A stretch of 50,367 nt of DNA, taken from an uncultured Clostridia bacterium (GTDB lineage: Bacteria > Bacillota > Clostridia > Oscillospirales > CAG-272). A program made the translations under genes and the position numbers. Below the pieces are notes generated by a model. It was given only the letters and a program-made list of their open reading frames with translations, did no database searches and was not told where the DNA came from. Every line of letters starts with the position of its first letter. Within the stretch, counting starts at the first letter, position 1. The DNA is taken from assembly GCA_945929845.1 (NCBI GenBank), contig CAMEON010000010.1, positions 1 to 50,367 of the forward strand, given 5' to 3'. Below, piece after piece: positions 8,122 through 17,755 of this stretch.

Positions 8122-10764
8122 TTATCGACCCTTCATGGCCGCCTCGTAGTTTTCCCTGTCCTGGGTGCCCAGGGCATTCCGGAACAGGACGGTGCCGCTC
8201 TCGTCCACATCGAAGGTGTACTCCACCGAGCCATGCCAGCCGTCCGACAAGGATTCCGGCTCATACCGGCGGAACAGGCCGTCGTCGGTGGGGAAGTACC
8301 CCTCGCCTGTCCCGCAGAACGCTGTCAACTGCCAGACATTGCTGGTCTTCTCGCTGACCGGGCGGGAGAAGCGGACGATCCCCACACCGGGGGCGAACCA
8401 GTACTCCATATGCCCACCCCGGTAGGCCAGGCCGCCGGTAAGGCCGGTCAGCTCCAGGCTGATATGGCGGCAATCCGTAAAGTGGCCAGCGGGGACAGTG
8501 ACGGACTGATCCTCCAGTACCTGTAGCATCAGGTGTGTATCCCAGTGACCAAAGTACTTCACATTCCTGTCCTCCTCGTACCCGGGCACCCACTGGTCAG
8601 ACCAGATACACCCACCGGTCGCAACACTCAGAATGTCATATAGGAAGTTGTACAGTACCTTGTAGCCTTCCTCCCCGAGAGCCCCCGAGTTCTTCCACTC
8701 AAAGCTGTAATCCCGCCGCTCCGCCAGGCTGACCCTCCCGTCCTGCCTGTTGACTGCACACAACTCGAAGAAGTTCCAGCGTCCCACCTGCGTGCAGGCA
8801 GGGGTAAAGTCCGGGTCGGTGCCAAGGATCCGATTCATGACCTGGGTGGCAATGGCGGTGTGCCGCTTCTGCCGCTGGGTGACAGCCAGAACGGCGGCAC
8901 GGGACAGGGCATCCGATACATCCGCCAGCCTCTCCTCCTCGTCGCTGACATGGTAGCAGTATTCGCACCGGGTCTTGAGCATCTGACCCTCCCAGGAATG
9001 CTGGTCATAGCCCTTCAGATGAGTGAAGGCCGGATGAGACACCACCGAACGCCCTCCTTCTGAAGCGGTAACGGTATACCGATTCTCATATCCCAGCACC
9101 TGTCCCGGCATCTCGGTGACGCAGGTGAACGCCCACTCGTTCCCGGTGGCCAGCGGGAACAGTCCTTCCCCACCACGGACGGTGTAGTCAGTCAACTGCC
9201 ACTCACACTGTGTCCCATAGAGATTGACAATCTGTCGGACGATCCCGACACCCGGGCAGAAGGCGGTCTCGGTAAAGTGCTTCACTTCCCCGTCCGCAGT
9301 GCCTCTTTCCTCTACCCGGTATACCGTGCAGTTTCCGAACATCCCGGTCGGTGTACTGACGCTGACGCTGTCCTCCAGACAGGTCAGGGTGACACAGCCA
9401 TCGGTGGATACCCGGCTCTGTCCGGGGCGCAGGGTGGCATCCAATATCAGCCCGTCACACTGGGACGCACTCCAAACAAGGGAATGATTGAAGCGGCATG
9501 CTAAGCCGCCCCGGCCGTATCCGGGCTGTTCCCAAAAGTACAGTCCCTGCCCCAGCTGGCAGTACACCTCACCCTCGACGCATCGATTGCTTCTCTTGTC
9601 GGCCAGGAACGGGTTCTCATCGCAGGATGCTTCCAATGCCTTCCTGCGCTCCTCCACATCCAACGCCGCCAGGGCTGTGGCGTAGTACACATCCGAAGGG
9701 GTCAACAGGTCTGTCACACGGCGGAGTGCGGCAAAGCCTTCCTCCGTCTTCCTCTCGTCCAGACACGCAACTGCGTACCAGAACCACACATAACCCAGGG
9801 GTTTGACCAACCGATGCTCTTCCAGATACGGCATCTGTACCGTCCTCATGAAGTCCAGCTTCTCCTGCCCGTTTTTCTGATCCTGCTCTTCAGCCATGAC
9901 CATCTGCATGGCCTCCTCATTGTGGCTTGCCTCGGCGGCGGCCTTGATGCGGGCCAGCATATTCTGATTCTTCTCCCCGGGCAGCCACCAGTACCCATGC
10001 AGGAGCACATCGGCCAGGGCATGTTGCTTATCCTGGGATTCATCCAGGGCCTCCACCTGGGCAAGCACGACCCGGTAATCGGCCTCAAAGCCAGTCTTAT
10101 CCCGCTTCAGCCGCCAGAGCTTCAGCTCCTCTACCTGCCGCATGACACGCTTCACCAGGGCTTCCTTTTCGTCATATTGCTCTTCCATCACACCGTATTC
10201 CTTTCTTAACTGTTTTCGCCCCTCAGACAGCCGCCACTTCACCGTCCCCTCCGGAAGGGACAGTGTCCGGGCGATCTCTGCCACCGACAATCCGTCGAAG
10301 TAGTGAAGCCGGACGGTTTCCCGAATCTTCTCGCTCAGGGCCTCCACCGCCTCGTGCAACTTGCCGTCCCGCTCCTGCTCGCCCAACTGGGCCAGGTCAT
10401 ACAGCTTGGCCAGCCCGCTCTCGTCAGAGCCCGTGGCCGCCGTATTCTCCAGAAGGTCAAGGCTGATGTCCGGCACCGCCGCATGGTAGTGCGCCACCAG
10501 GTTCCGGGCGCAGTTTTTGGCGATGGAACAGACCCAGGCACCGAACCGATCCCGCTCCCGCAGGCTGTCCAGCTTCATCCAAGCCGTCACAAAGGCATCC
10601 TGGGCGGCGTCCTCTGCGGAGAACTGGTTGCCCGTCACCCGGAAGGCGGTCCCCTTCACTGCCTTCTCGTGCCGGAGCACCAACGCCTCGTAGGCATCGC
10701 CGTCTCCCAGCAGTGTCCTTTCCACCAGGATATCATCCTCTGCATCCATGTACTTTTTCAGCAT
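8122..10764 (-). CDS. ECF-type sigma-70 factor fused to a very large C-terminal extension
   Basis: N-terminus (MLKKYMDAEDDILVERTLLGDGDAYEALVLRHEKAVKGTAFRVTGNQFSAEDAAQDAFVTAWMKLDSLRERDRFGAWVCSIAKN) is sigma region 2; LHYFDGLSVAEIARTLSLPEGTVKWRLSEGRKQL is region 4; ~650 further residues in the same ORF. Confidence 0.9.
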   Translation of the reverse strand: MLKKYMDAEDDILVERTLLGDGDAYEALVLRHEKAVKGTAFRVTGNQFSAEDAAQDAFVTAWMKLDSLRERDRFGAWVCSIAKNCARNLVAHYHAAVPDISLDLLENTAATGSDESGLAKLYDLAQLGEQERDGKLHEAVEALSEKIRETVRLHYFDGLSVAEIARTLSLPEGTVKWRLSEGRKQLRKEYGVMEEQYDEKEALVKRVMRQVEELKLWRLKRDKTGFEADYRVVLAQVEALDESQDKQHALADVLLHGYWWLPGEKNQNMLARIKAAAEASHNEEAMQMVMAEEQDQKNGQEKLDFMRTVQMPYLEEHRLVKPLGYVWFWYAVACLDERKTEEGFAALRRVTDLLTPSDVYYATALAALDVEERRKALEASCDENPFLADKRSNRCVEGEVYCQLGQGLYFWEQPGYGRGGLACRFNHSLVWSASQCDGLILDATLRPGQSRVSTDGCVTLTCLEDSVSVSTPTGMFGNCTVYRVEERGTADGEVKHFTETAFCPGVGIVRQIVNLYGTQCEWQLTDYTVRGGEGLFPLATGNEWAFTCVTEMPGQVLGYENRYTVTASEGGRSVVSHPAFTHLKGYDQHSWEGQMLKTRCEYCYHVSDEEERLADVSDALSRAAVLAVTQRQKRHTAIATQVMNRILGTDPDFTPACTQVGRWNFFELCAVNRQDGRVSLAERRDYSFEWKNSGALGEEGYKVLYNFLYDILSVATGGCIWSDQWVPGYEEDRNVKYFGHWDTHLMLQVLEDQSVTVPAGHFTDCRHISLELTGLTGGLAYRGGHMEYWFAPGVGIVRFSRPVSEKTSNVWQLTAFCGTGEGYFPTDDGLFRRYEPESLSDGWHGSVEYTFDVDESGTVLFRNALGTQDRENYEAAMKGR

Positions 10765-10971
10765 GTACCTTCTGTCTCCTTTCCTGCCGGTACCGTTCAT
10801 CTCTGTCGGTGCCGGCTGCCATCGCCATTGCGATTCTCTTTTGGGGTTCACTTATAAGACACTTCTTTCAGGAAAAAGGTTGGGTGATGAAAAAATAATA
10901 TTTGTAAAGAAACAGGGAGCCTCTCCCACCCGGGGAAAGGCTCCCTCTGTACAAAGCGGCAGAGACCCAGG

Positions 10972-11748
10972 TCAGAAGACCACCCGTTCCACCCTGACAC
11001 ACCGCCAGGGCTTCTCCTCGCTGACCGTAAAGAGGGCGGCGTGAGCCTCCACTGGCCCGTCGGCCACGGTGAAGCGGGTGGGCATCCGGGTGCAGAACCG
11101 TTGGATGACCGCCTGACTGTCGGTGCCCAGCACCCCACCGGTGGGGCCTGTCATGCCCAGGTCGGTGATATACCCGGTGCCCCCGGGCAGGACCCGCTCG
11201 TCGGCGGTGGCCACATGGGTGTGGGTGCCGAAGACCACCTGCACCCGCCCGTCCAGGTACAGCCCCATGGCCACCTTCTCGGAGGTGGCCTCGGCATGGA
11301 AGTCCAGAAGAGCCAGGTCGTACCGCCCCCGCTGGCTGTCCAGCAGCCTGTCCACCACCCCGAAGGGGTTGTCCAACTGATCCATAAAGGAGGTGCCGGA
11401 CAGATTCATACAGAGCAGGCGCACCCCGCCTACCTCCCGGACAGCGCACCCCATGCCGGGGCAGAGGGCAGGATAGTTGGCTGGGCGAAGGATGGCGTGA
11501 CTGTTGTCATCCAGATAGGCTCCGATGTCCCGACAGCCGAAGGCGTGGTTGCCCAGGGTGATCAGGTCTACCCCGCTGTGGAGGATGGCCTCGGCATCCT
11601 TGGCGGACAGGCCGTGTATCTCCGTGGCGTTCTCCCCGTTGGCTACGACGAAATCCACCCCCAGCTTAGACCGCACCCGCCACAGACAGCCGGACAGGTA
11701 CTCAATACTCCGGCGGCCTACCAGGTCGCCGATGGCCAGAATCTTCAT
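10972..11748 (-). CDS. ymdB: YmdB-family metallophosphoesterase
   Basis: MKILAIGDLVGRRSIEYL...VANGENATEIHGLSAKDAEAILHSGVDLITLGNHAF...DFHAEATSEKVAMGLYLDGRVQVVFGTHTHVATADERVLPGGTGYITDLGMTGP. Confidence 0.9.
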   Translation of the reverse strand: MKILAIGDLVGRRSIEYLSGCLWRVRSKLGVDFVVANGENATEIHGLSAKDAEAILHSGVDLITLGNHAFGCRDIGAYLDDNSHAILRPANYPALCPGMGCAVREVGGVRLLCMNLSGTSFMDQLDNPFGVVDRLLDSQRGRYDLALLDFHAEATSEKVAMGLYLDGRVQVVFGTHTHVATADERVLPGGTGYITDLGMTGPTGGVLGTDSQAVIQRFCTRMPTRFTVADGPVEAHAALFTVSEEKPWRCVRVERVVF

Positions 11749-11785
11749 ACTGTACCTTTCATTACATAAGAATCATGAATAGAAA

Positions 11786-11850
11786 ATGTTTGAAAGTTCT
11801 TGGGGGTCTGGGGGCTTCTTCCAAGAAGCCCCCAGCGCAACCCATTCCCC
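11786..11850 (+). repeat. Hairpin repeat family 2, copy 1
   Basis: ATGTTTGAAAGTTCTTGGGGGT followed by CTGGGGGCTTCTTccAAGAAGCCCCCAG (11808-11835), a perfect 13-bp stem. Confidence 0.75.
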
Positions 11851-11857
11851 GTCCCCA

Positions 11858-12460
11858 TCAAAGCATCCTGTCCAGCACATCCGCCTCGGCGGCGGCCAGG
11901 CGAGCCAGGCAGTCCTCGTTGGAAAGAAAAGCGGCGTCGTCAGGGTTGGTGTGGAAGCCATGCTCAATGAGCAGGGCGGTCTTACACCCGGAGGCGGCGC
12001 TGTGACGGAGCACACCGTAGTAGTCTACCCCCGGCTGGTCGGGGTAGGAACGGGTCTTGACACCCCGATCCTCGGTGTGCATGGTCTGTACCACCGCCTG
12101 GTTCAGGGCACGGGCGAGCTGGGCGTTCCGCTCCTCGTCCGCCAGAGAGTAGTACGCCTCCGAACCACGGACAAGGGAGTACCGCTCCGGCGGGGTGGCC
12201 GAGCCGGGCGCATTGGAGTGCAATGACAGGAACAGGATCGCCCCCCGCTCCCCGGCCATGCGGCCCCGCTGCTCCAGGGAAGGGTCGTCCTCCACCTGAT
12301 TACGGGTCAGGCAGACTTCAAAGCCCCTCGCCTCCAGCTCCGCCTTCAGATGGACAGCCAGACGGAAGTTCTGGGTGCCCTCATAAGTACCCGGCATGAT
12401 GGGGTACTGGTTCCCGCAGGCCCCATGGCCCGGATCCAAAACAATCAAGCCTCTTGACAT
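11858..12460 (-). CDS. N-acetylmuramoyl-L-alanine amidase (Amidase_3)
   Basis: MSRGLIVLDPGHGACGNQYPIMPGTYEGTQNFRLAVHLKAELEARGFEVCLTRN...LFLSLHSNAPGSA...LLIEHGFHTNPDDAAFL. The listed ORF start at 12589 lies in the repeat; 12460 is more plausible. Confidence 0.9.
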   Translation of the reverse strand: MSRGLIVLDPGHGACGNQYPIMPGTYEGTQNFRLAVHLKAELEARGFEVCLTRNQVEDDPSLEQRGRMAGERGAILFLSLHSNAPGSATPPERYSLVRGSEAYYSLADEERNAQLARALNQAVVQTMHTEDRGVKTRSYPDQPGVDYYGVLRHSAASGCKTALLIEHGFHTNPDDAAFLSNEDCLARLAAAEADVLDRML

Positions 12461-12485
12461 AACAGCCTCCTGTGCGCTATAATAA

Positions 12486-12645
12486 GGAAACGCTGATTGA
12501 ATGAGGTGGTGCAGATTCGGTACAGATTTTTTCGTCTGCGATTGCGAAAAACGCAGGATGTACTGGATGTACATCCAGTTTTTCGGCAAGAAGCAGGCGG
12601 GAAAAGATGTGCCGGAGATGTGCCGCCGAATCTGTCAGCGGTTCC
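12486..12645 (+). repeat. MITE-like repeat family 1, copy 2 (160 bp)
   Basis: Starts GGAAACGCTGATT, ends ...GTCAGCGGTTCC; flanked by ATAA (12482-12485 and 12646-12649). Confidence 0.9.
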
Positions 12646-12715
12646 ATAAGTATGGCACTATTATACCCCATGGTCAGGGGGTTTGTCAAGTGGAAGGGAG
12701 CGCAGGGTGGTCACA

Positions 12716-14893
12716 ATGGAGAACTTTTTATCGAAACCGGTCATACGCCTCCCCGGCGTCGGGGAGAAGCGGGCGGCTCTGTATGAGCGGCTGGGCATCC
12801 GCTGTGTGCGGGATCTTCTGTTCCACCTTCCCCGGGCTTATGAAAACCGGGGGGACATTGTCTCCCTTGCCGGTACCCAGGAGCCGGAGCGGCGGGGCAC
12901 CCGGCAGGCCGTCATCCTGACCGTGTCCACCGAGCCGCAGCGTGCCCGGCTGAAAAATCGGATGACACTCCTGAAATTCCGAGCCTTTGACGACAGTGGG
13001 GTCTGCGATATTTGCTTCTTCAATCAGGATTACCTGTACAACAGCTTTCCCATCGGGTCCACCTTCCGCTTTTTCGGCAAGGTGGAGCGGCTGGGGGGCG
13101 GCTACACCATGACCGGACCGTCCTATGAGTCATGGGCGGATGAGAGTGCCCTGCCCCCGCTCTACCCGGTCTACCCCCTGACCGAGGGGCTCAGCAACAA
13201 GGTGATCACCGCCCACATCGACCAGATACTGAACCATGCCACCGCCCTTCTGGAGGATCCCTTGCCGGAGGACATCCGACAGCGGCAGGGGCTGTGTACC
13301 CTGGCCCATGCCTTGCGCATGGTTCACCAGCCACCGGACTTTGCCTCCCTTCACACCGCCAAGATGCGGTTGGCCTTTGACGAATTCTTCCGCTTCGCCC
13401 TGGGGATGGGCACCCTGGGGCACACCGCCCGGGTCGCCGGTGCCCCGGTGTGCCGGGTGTCCGACCCGGTCATGGGGGAATTTCTCTCCGCCCTCCCCTA
13501 TGCGCTGACCGGTGCCCAAGCCCGGGCCGTCTCGGACATCCGGGCAGACATGGCCTCCCCGATGGCCATGAACCGCATCCTGGTAGGGGATGTGGGGTGC
13601 GGCAAGACGGTCTGTGCCGCCGCCGCCATGTTCGTGGCTATCCGGTCAGGACGGCAGGCCGCCCTCATGGCTCCCACCGGGATCCTGGCCGCCCAGCACG
13701 CCGCCGACCTGATCCCCCTGTTCGAGGGGCTGGGCATCCGGGGTGCTCTGCTGGTTGGCAGTACCCCTGCCGCCCAGAAGCGGAAAATATACGCCGCCCT
13801 GGCCTCGGAGGATCCGACCCGCCGCCTGGACTTTGTCATCGGCACCCAGGCCCTGCTCTCCGAGGGGGTGTCCTTTGCCGCCCCCGGCCTTGTGATCGCC
13901 GACGAACAGCACCGCTTCGGGGTGAACCAGCGGGCTACGCTGTCCGAAAAGAACGGACACGCCCACCTGCTGGTCATGAGTGCCACGCCCATTCCCCGGT
14001 CGCTGGCCTTGGTCATGTACGGCGACCTGGATGTGTCCCGCATCAACGAAATGCCCCCCGGCCGCCAACGGGTGGACACCTATGTGGTGGATGAGAGCTA
14101 CCGTGCCCGGCTGGATGCCTTCATCCGCAAGAATGTGGCCGCCGGCGGGCAGGTGTATGTGGTCTGCCCCGCTGTGGAACAGGCAGAAGAGGGGGACACC
14201 GACAGGGAGGAGGGGCTCATCCCCCTGGAGGCAGACTTCTCCGCCGGGCCGACCGCCCGCCCGGCGGCGGAGCCACTGCCGCCCATGAAGGCCGCCGTCC
14301 AGTATGCGCAGGAACTCTCCGAACGGCTCCCGGAGCTTTCTGTGGCTTTCGTCCACGGCAAGCTGAAGGGAGTAGAAAAGGACCGCATCATGCAGTCCTT
14401 TGCCGCCGGGGATATTCAGGTGCTGGTGTCCACCACGGTCATTGAGGTCGGGGTCAATGTGCCCAACGCCTGTCTGATGATCGTGGAGAATGCCGAGCGG
14501 TTCGGCCTGTCCCAGCTCCACCAACTGCGGGGACGGGTAGGCCGGGGGAGCCGGAAATCCTACTGTATCCTGGTGCGGGCCGGAGGTGGGGAGACCGCCC
14601 GGGCACGGCTGGAGGTCATGCGCACCACCTACGATGGCTATCAGATCGCCGAGCAGGATCTGACCCAGCGAGGCCCCGGGGACTTCCTGGCTCCCGGCTC
14701 CGGCGGGGATATCCGGCAGAGCGGCAGCTTCCGGCTCCGCCTGGCCGAGGGCTGGCCGGACGGTGCCCTGATGGATCAGGCCTTCACTGAAGCCCGCTCC
14801 CTCCTTGACCGGGATCCCACCCTGGCCGATCACCCGCTCCTCCTCCACGCCGTCCAGGCCGACTTCTCTTCCGCAGGGGATATACTGAATTGA
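12716..14893 (+). CDS. recG: ATP-dependent DNA helicase RecG
   Basis: MENFLSKPVIRLPGVGEKRAALYERLGIRCVRDLLFHLPRAYENRG; Walker A GDVGCGKT; ADEQHRFGVNQRATL; MSATPIPRSLAL; VGRGSRKSYCIL. Confidence 0.95.
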   Translation: MENFLSKPVIRLPGVGEKRAALYERLGIRCVRDLLFHLPRAYENRGDIVSLAGTQEPERRGTRQAVILTVSTEPQRARLKNRMTLLKFRAFDDSGVCDICFFNQDYLYNSFPIGSTFRFFGKVERLGGGYTMTGPSYESWADESALPPLYPVYPLTEGLSNKVITAHIDQILNHATALLEDPLPEDIRQRQGLCTLAHALRMVHQPPDFASLHTAKMRLAFDEFFRFALGMGTLGHTARVAGAPVCRVSDPVMGEFLSALPYALTGAQARAVSDIRADMASPMAMNRILVGDVGCGKTVCAAAAMFVAIRSGRQAALMAPTGILAAQHAADLIPLFEGLGIRGALLVGSTPAAQKRKIYAALASEDPTRRLDFVIGTQALLSEGVSFAAPGLVIADEQHRFGVNQRATLSEKNGHAHLLVMSATPIPRSLALVMYGDLDVSRINEMPPGRQRVDTYVVDESYRARLDAFIRKNVAAGGQVYVVCPAVEQAEEGDTDREEGLIPLEADFSAGPTARPAAEPLPPMKAAVQYAQELSERLPELSVAFVHGKLKGVEKDRIMQSFAAGDIQVLVSTTVIEVGVNVPNACLMIVENAERFGLSQLHQLRGRVGRGSRKSYCILVRAGGGETARARLEVMRTTYDGYQIAEQDLTQRGPGDFLAPGSGGDIRQSGSFRLRLAEGWPDGALMDQAFTEARSLLDRDPTLADHPLLLHAVQADFSSAGDILN

Positions 14894-15045
14894 ATATTTT
14901 TGCGGGGAGGGGCCTTTCTTGAAAGAAAGCCCCCTCCCCGCACCCCTCCCTCAAAGAACTTCAAAAACATTGTTTTGAAAGTTCTTGAAAAGGGGGTGCG
15001 GGGGGAAGACTTCTTTCAAGAAGTCTTCCCCCCGCAATAAACATT
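14885..15045. repeat. Hairpin repeat family 2, two head-to-head copies between convergent recG and livF
   Basis: Hairpins CGGGGAGGGGCCTTTCTTgaAAGAAAGCCCCCTCCCCG (14903-14940) and GCGGGGGGAAGACTTCTTtcAAGAAGTCTTCCCCCCGC (14998-15035), with inverted CAAAGAACTTCAAAAACA / TTTTGAAAGTTCTTG between them. Confidence 0.8.
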
Positions 15046-15052
15046 CCGCCCT

Positions 15053-15751
15053 TTATGCACCCAGGTACGCCCGGCGGACCCGGTCATCCTGAGCCAGGTC
15101 GGCGGCACTTCCGCTCATGGCCACATGTCCGGTCTCCAGGACATAGGCCCGGTTGGCGATGCGCAGGGCCATTTCTGCGTTCTGCTCCACCAGCAGGATG
15201 GTGGTACCGGAGGCGTGGAGGGTCTTGATGATGTCGAAGATCTGCTGGACAAGGATGGGCGCCAAGCCCATGGACGGCTCATCCAGCATGAGCAGCTTGG
15301 GCTGGCTCATCAGGGCACGACCCATGGCCAGCATCTGCTGTTCCCCGCCGGACAGGGTTCCGGCGATCTGATTCCGCCGGTGCTGGAGTCGGGGAAACTG
15401 GGCATAGACCTTCTCCAGCCCCTCCTTGGTATACTTCTGGTTGGTGTAGGCACCCATCTCCAGATTCTCCTGCACAGTCATCTGGAGGAAGCAACGCCGT
15501 CCCTCCGGCACATGAGCCAGACCGTGGGAGATCAGCTTGTAGGACTCGGTGTGGGTGATGTTCTGATCCATGAAGGTGATGCTACCGGTACGGGTGCGCA
15601 TCATGCCGGATATGGTCTTCAGGGTGGTGGACTTCCCCGCCCCGTTGGCTCCGATCAGAGCCACGATCTCCCCATCGTTGACCTCCAGGGAAATGTCCTT
15701 GAGGGCGTGTATCTTGCCGTAGTACACATTGATATTCTCAACCTTCAGCAT
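15053..15751 (-). CDS. livF: Branched-chain amino acid ABC transporter ATP-binding protein
   Basis: MLKVENINVYYGKIHALKDISLEVNDGEIVALIGANGAGKSTTLKTISG...LSGGEQQMLAMGRALMSQPKLLMLDEPSMGLAP. Confidence 0.93.
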   Translation of the reverse strand: MLKVENINVYYGKIHALKDISLEVNDGEIVALIGANGAGKSTTLKTISGMMRTRTGSITFMDQNITHTESYKLISHGLAHVPEGRRCFLQMTVQENLEMGAYTNQKYTKEGLEKVYAQFPRLQHRRNQIAGTLSGGEQQMLAMGRALMSQPKLLMLDEPSMGLAPILVQQIFDIIKTLHASGTTILLVEQNAEMALRIANRAYVLETGHVAMSGSAADLAQDDRVRRAYLGA

Positions 15752-16625
15752 GGTCGCCGTCCTCCTTCTTCTTACCAAGATAGGCCTCGATCACCCGGGG
15801 GTTGGCCTTGATCTCATCCGGAGAGCCTTTGGCAATGACCTTGCCGTGATCCAGCACGCAGATGCCCTCGCAGATGCTCATGACCAGCTTCATATCGTGC
15901 TCGATCAGCATGACGGCGATCTGGAAAGTGTCCCGGATGCGCCGGATATTGACCATCAGCTCGGCGGTCTCTGAAGGGTTCATGCCCGCTGCCGGTTCGT
16001 CCAGCAGGATCAGCTTGGGGTTGGTAGCCAGGGCACGGACGATCTCCAGCCGACGCTGGGCACCGTAGGGCAGACTGCCCGCCGCCTCGCCCGCCAGATC
16101 CGCCATGCCGAAAAAGTCCAGCAGATCCATAGCCCGGCTCTCCGCCTGCCGCTCCCACTTCCGGTACCCGAAGGTGTGGGTCACGGCGGCCAACAGGCTT
16201 TCCGGGGTGTTGTTGTGCAATCCCACCTTCACATTGTCCAGCACGCTCATGTTGGAGAACAACCGGATGTTCTGGAAGGTACGGGCAATGCCCATATGGC
16301 TGAGCTGGGCGGTGGTCTTCCCGGCGGTGCTGTACCCGTCCAGCATGATGTTGCCCCGGGTGGGCTGATAGATATTGGTCAGCAGGTTGAAGACCGTGGT
16401 CTTCCCTGCACCGTTGGGGCCGATGAGCCCGGCGATCTCTGTTCTGCCCACCACCAGGGAGAAGTCATCCACAGCGGTCAGACCGCCGAAGTCCACGCCC
16501 AGGTGCAGAGCCTCCAGCACCGGGGTCTTGCCCAGGTCACGCTGGGGGATCACCGCACCGGAGGGGTAGGGCACCAGGTGAGAGCCTTCCGACTTGTAGT
16601 TCTGCACATCATCAAACACGCTCAT
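15738..16625 (-). CDS. livG: Branched-chain amino acid ABC transporter ATP-binding protein
   Basis: GLIGPNGAGKTTVFNLLTNIYQPTRG...ARTFQNIRLFSNMSVLDNV...DEPAAGMNPSETAELM. Confidence 0.93.
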   Translation of the reverse strand: MSVFDDVQNYKSEGSHLVPYPSGAVIPQRDLGKTPVLEALHLGVDFGGLTAVDDFSLVVGRTEIAGLIGPNGAGKTTVFNLLTNIYQPTRGNIMLDGYSTAGKTTAQLSHMGIARTFQNIRLFSNMSVLDNVKVGLHNNTPESLLAAVTHTFGYRKWERQAESRAMDLLDFFGMADLAGEAAGSLPYGAQRRLEIVRALATNPKLILLDEPAAGMNPSETAELMVNIRRIRDTFQIAVMLIEHDMKLVMSICEGICVLDHGKVIAKGSPDEIKANPRVIEAYLGKKKEDGDHAEG

Positions 16626-17752
16626 TGCCCGTCACCTCCTTTGGGGCTGTCCGTATGGTTCGGTTCCTCGGCTACCGCATCCGCTGTGGCGACAGCCGGG
16701 GTCTTCTTCCTGAACTTTGCCCGCACCTTGTTCCAAAGGCTCCCCAAGCTGACCTGACTCTTCCATGACTTGAACCGCTTGTTCTCACTCAACAGCATGA
16801 TGCCGATGAGCAGGATGGAGTACGCCAGCATCCGGTAGTCGCTGAAATCCCGGAGTGCCTCCGGAAGGACACGCAGGATGATGGCCGCAATGATGGAGCC
16901 GCCCAGGTTGCCCATGCCGCCCAGCACCACGATGACCAGGATCTCAATGGACATATTGTAGTCAAATAGGGAAGCCTCGGTGGTAGGCAGGCTGTACCCG
17001 TACAGCACGCCGGCCATGCCGGCAAAGAGGGAGGCCAGCACGAACACCATCAGCTTGTAGTAAGTGACATTCACGCCGGTGGCCTCGGCGGCGATCCGGT
17101 TGTCCCGGATGGCCATGATGGCCCGGCCGTGCTTGGATCTTTTGAAGTTCATGATGACCAACATGGTCACAAGAACCAGTACAATGGCATACGGGAGCAG
17201 TTCGGTGGGAGACATACGGATGGAGCTGGTATCAATGCCCAGCGCACCCCGCAGGGGCGTACCGTCAATATCCAGATTGGTGATCACATTCTTGATGATC
17301 TCCCCGCAGGCCAGGGTGACGATGGCCAGGTAGTCGCCCCGGAGCCGCAGAGCCGGCAGACCGACCAGCAGACCCACCAGTGCGGCGGCCAGACCGCCCA
17401 CGATCATGGACAGGGGCAGGCATAGGATCACCGGCAGGGTATCGTGCAGTAGCACCGCCATGGTACAGCCGCTGAACAGACCCACCGACATGAAGCCTGC
17501 GTGCCCCAGGGACAGCTCGCCCAGAAGACCCACCACAAGGTTCAGCGAAAGAGCCAACACGATGTAGCAGGAGACGGAGATCAGCATATTCATCAGCTGA
17601 CGGGTGGCAGAGCCGGTGTAGACCAGAATGGCCACCACCGCATAGGCAACCACCACTGCCAGGACAGCCACACGGTCTGCGTTAAGAAAGCGTCTGATGC
17701 CGGACTTCCCGGCGGGCAGCAGTTTTGGCGTTGTTTTTACTGTTTCACCCAT
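16622..17752 (-). CDS. livM: Branched-chain amino acid ABC transporter permease
   Basis: ALSLNLVVGLLGELSLGHAGFMSVGLFSG; overlaps livG. Confidence 0.92.
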   Translation of the reverse strand: MGETVKTTPKLLPAGKSGIRRFLNADRVAVLAVVVAYAVVAILVYTGSATRQLMNMLISVSCYIVLALSLNLVVGLLGELSLGHAGFMSVGLFSGCTMAVLLHDTLPVILCLPLSMIVGGLAAALVGLLVGLPALRLRGDYLAIVTLACGEIIKNVITNLDIDGTPLRGALGIDTSSIRMSPTELLPYAIVLVLVTMLVIMNFKRSKHGRAIMAIRDNRIAAEATGVNVTYYKLMVFVLASLFAGMAGVLYGYSLPTTEASLFDYNMSIEILVIVVLGGMGNLGGSIIAAIILRVLPEALRDFSDYRMLAYSILLIGIMLLSENKRFKSWKSQVSLGSLWNKVRAKFRKKTPAVATADAVAEEPNHTDSPKGGDGQ

Positions 17753-17755
17753 GGC

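Noticed and set aside
13646-14848. 400-aa minus ORF
   Set aside because: Antisense to recG.
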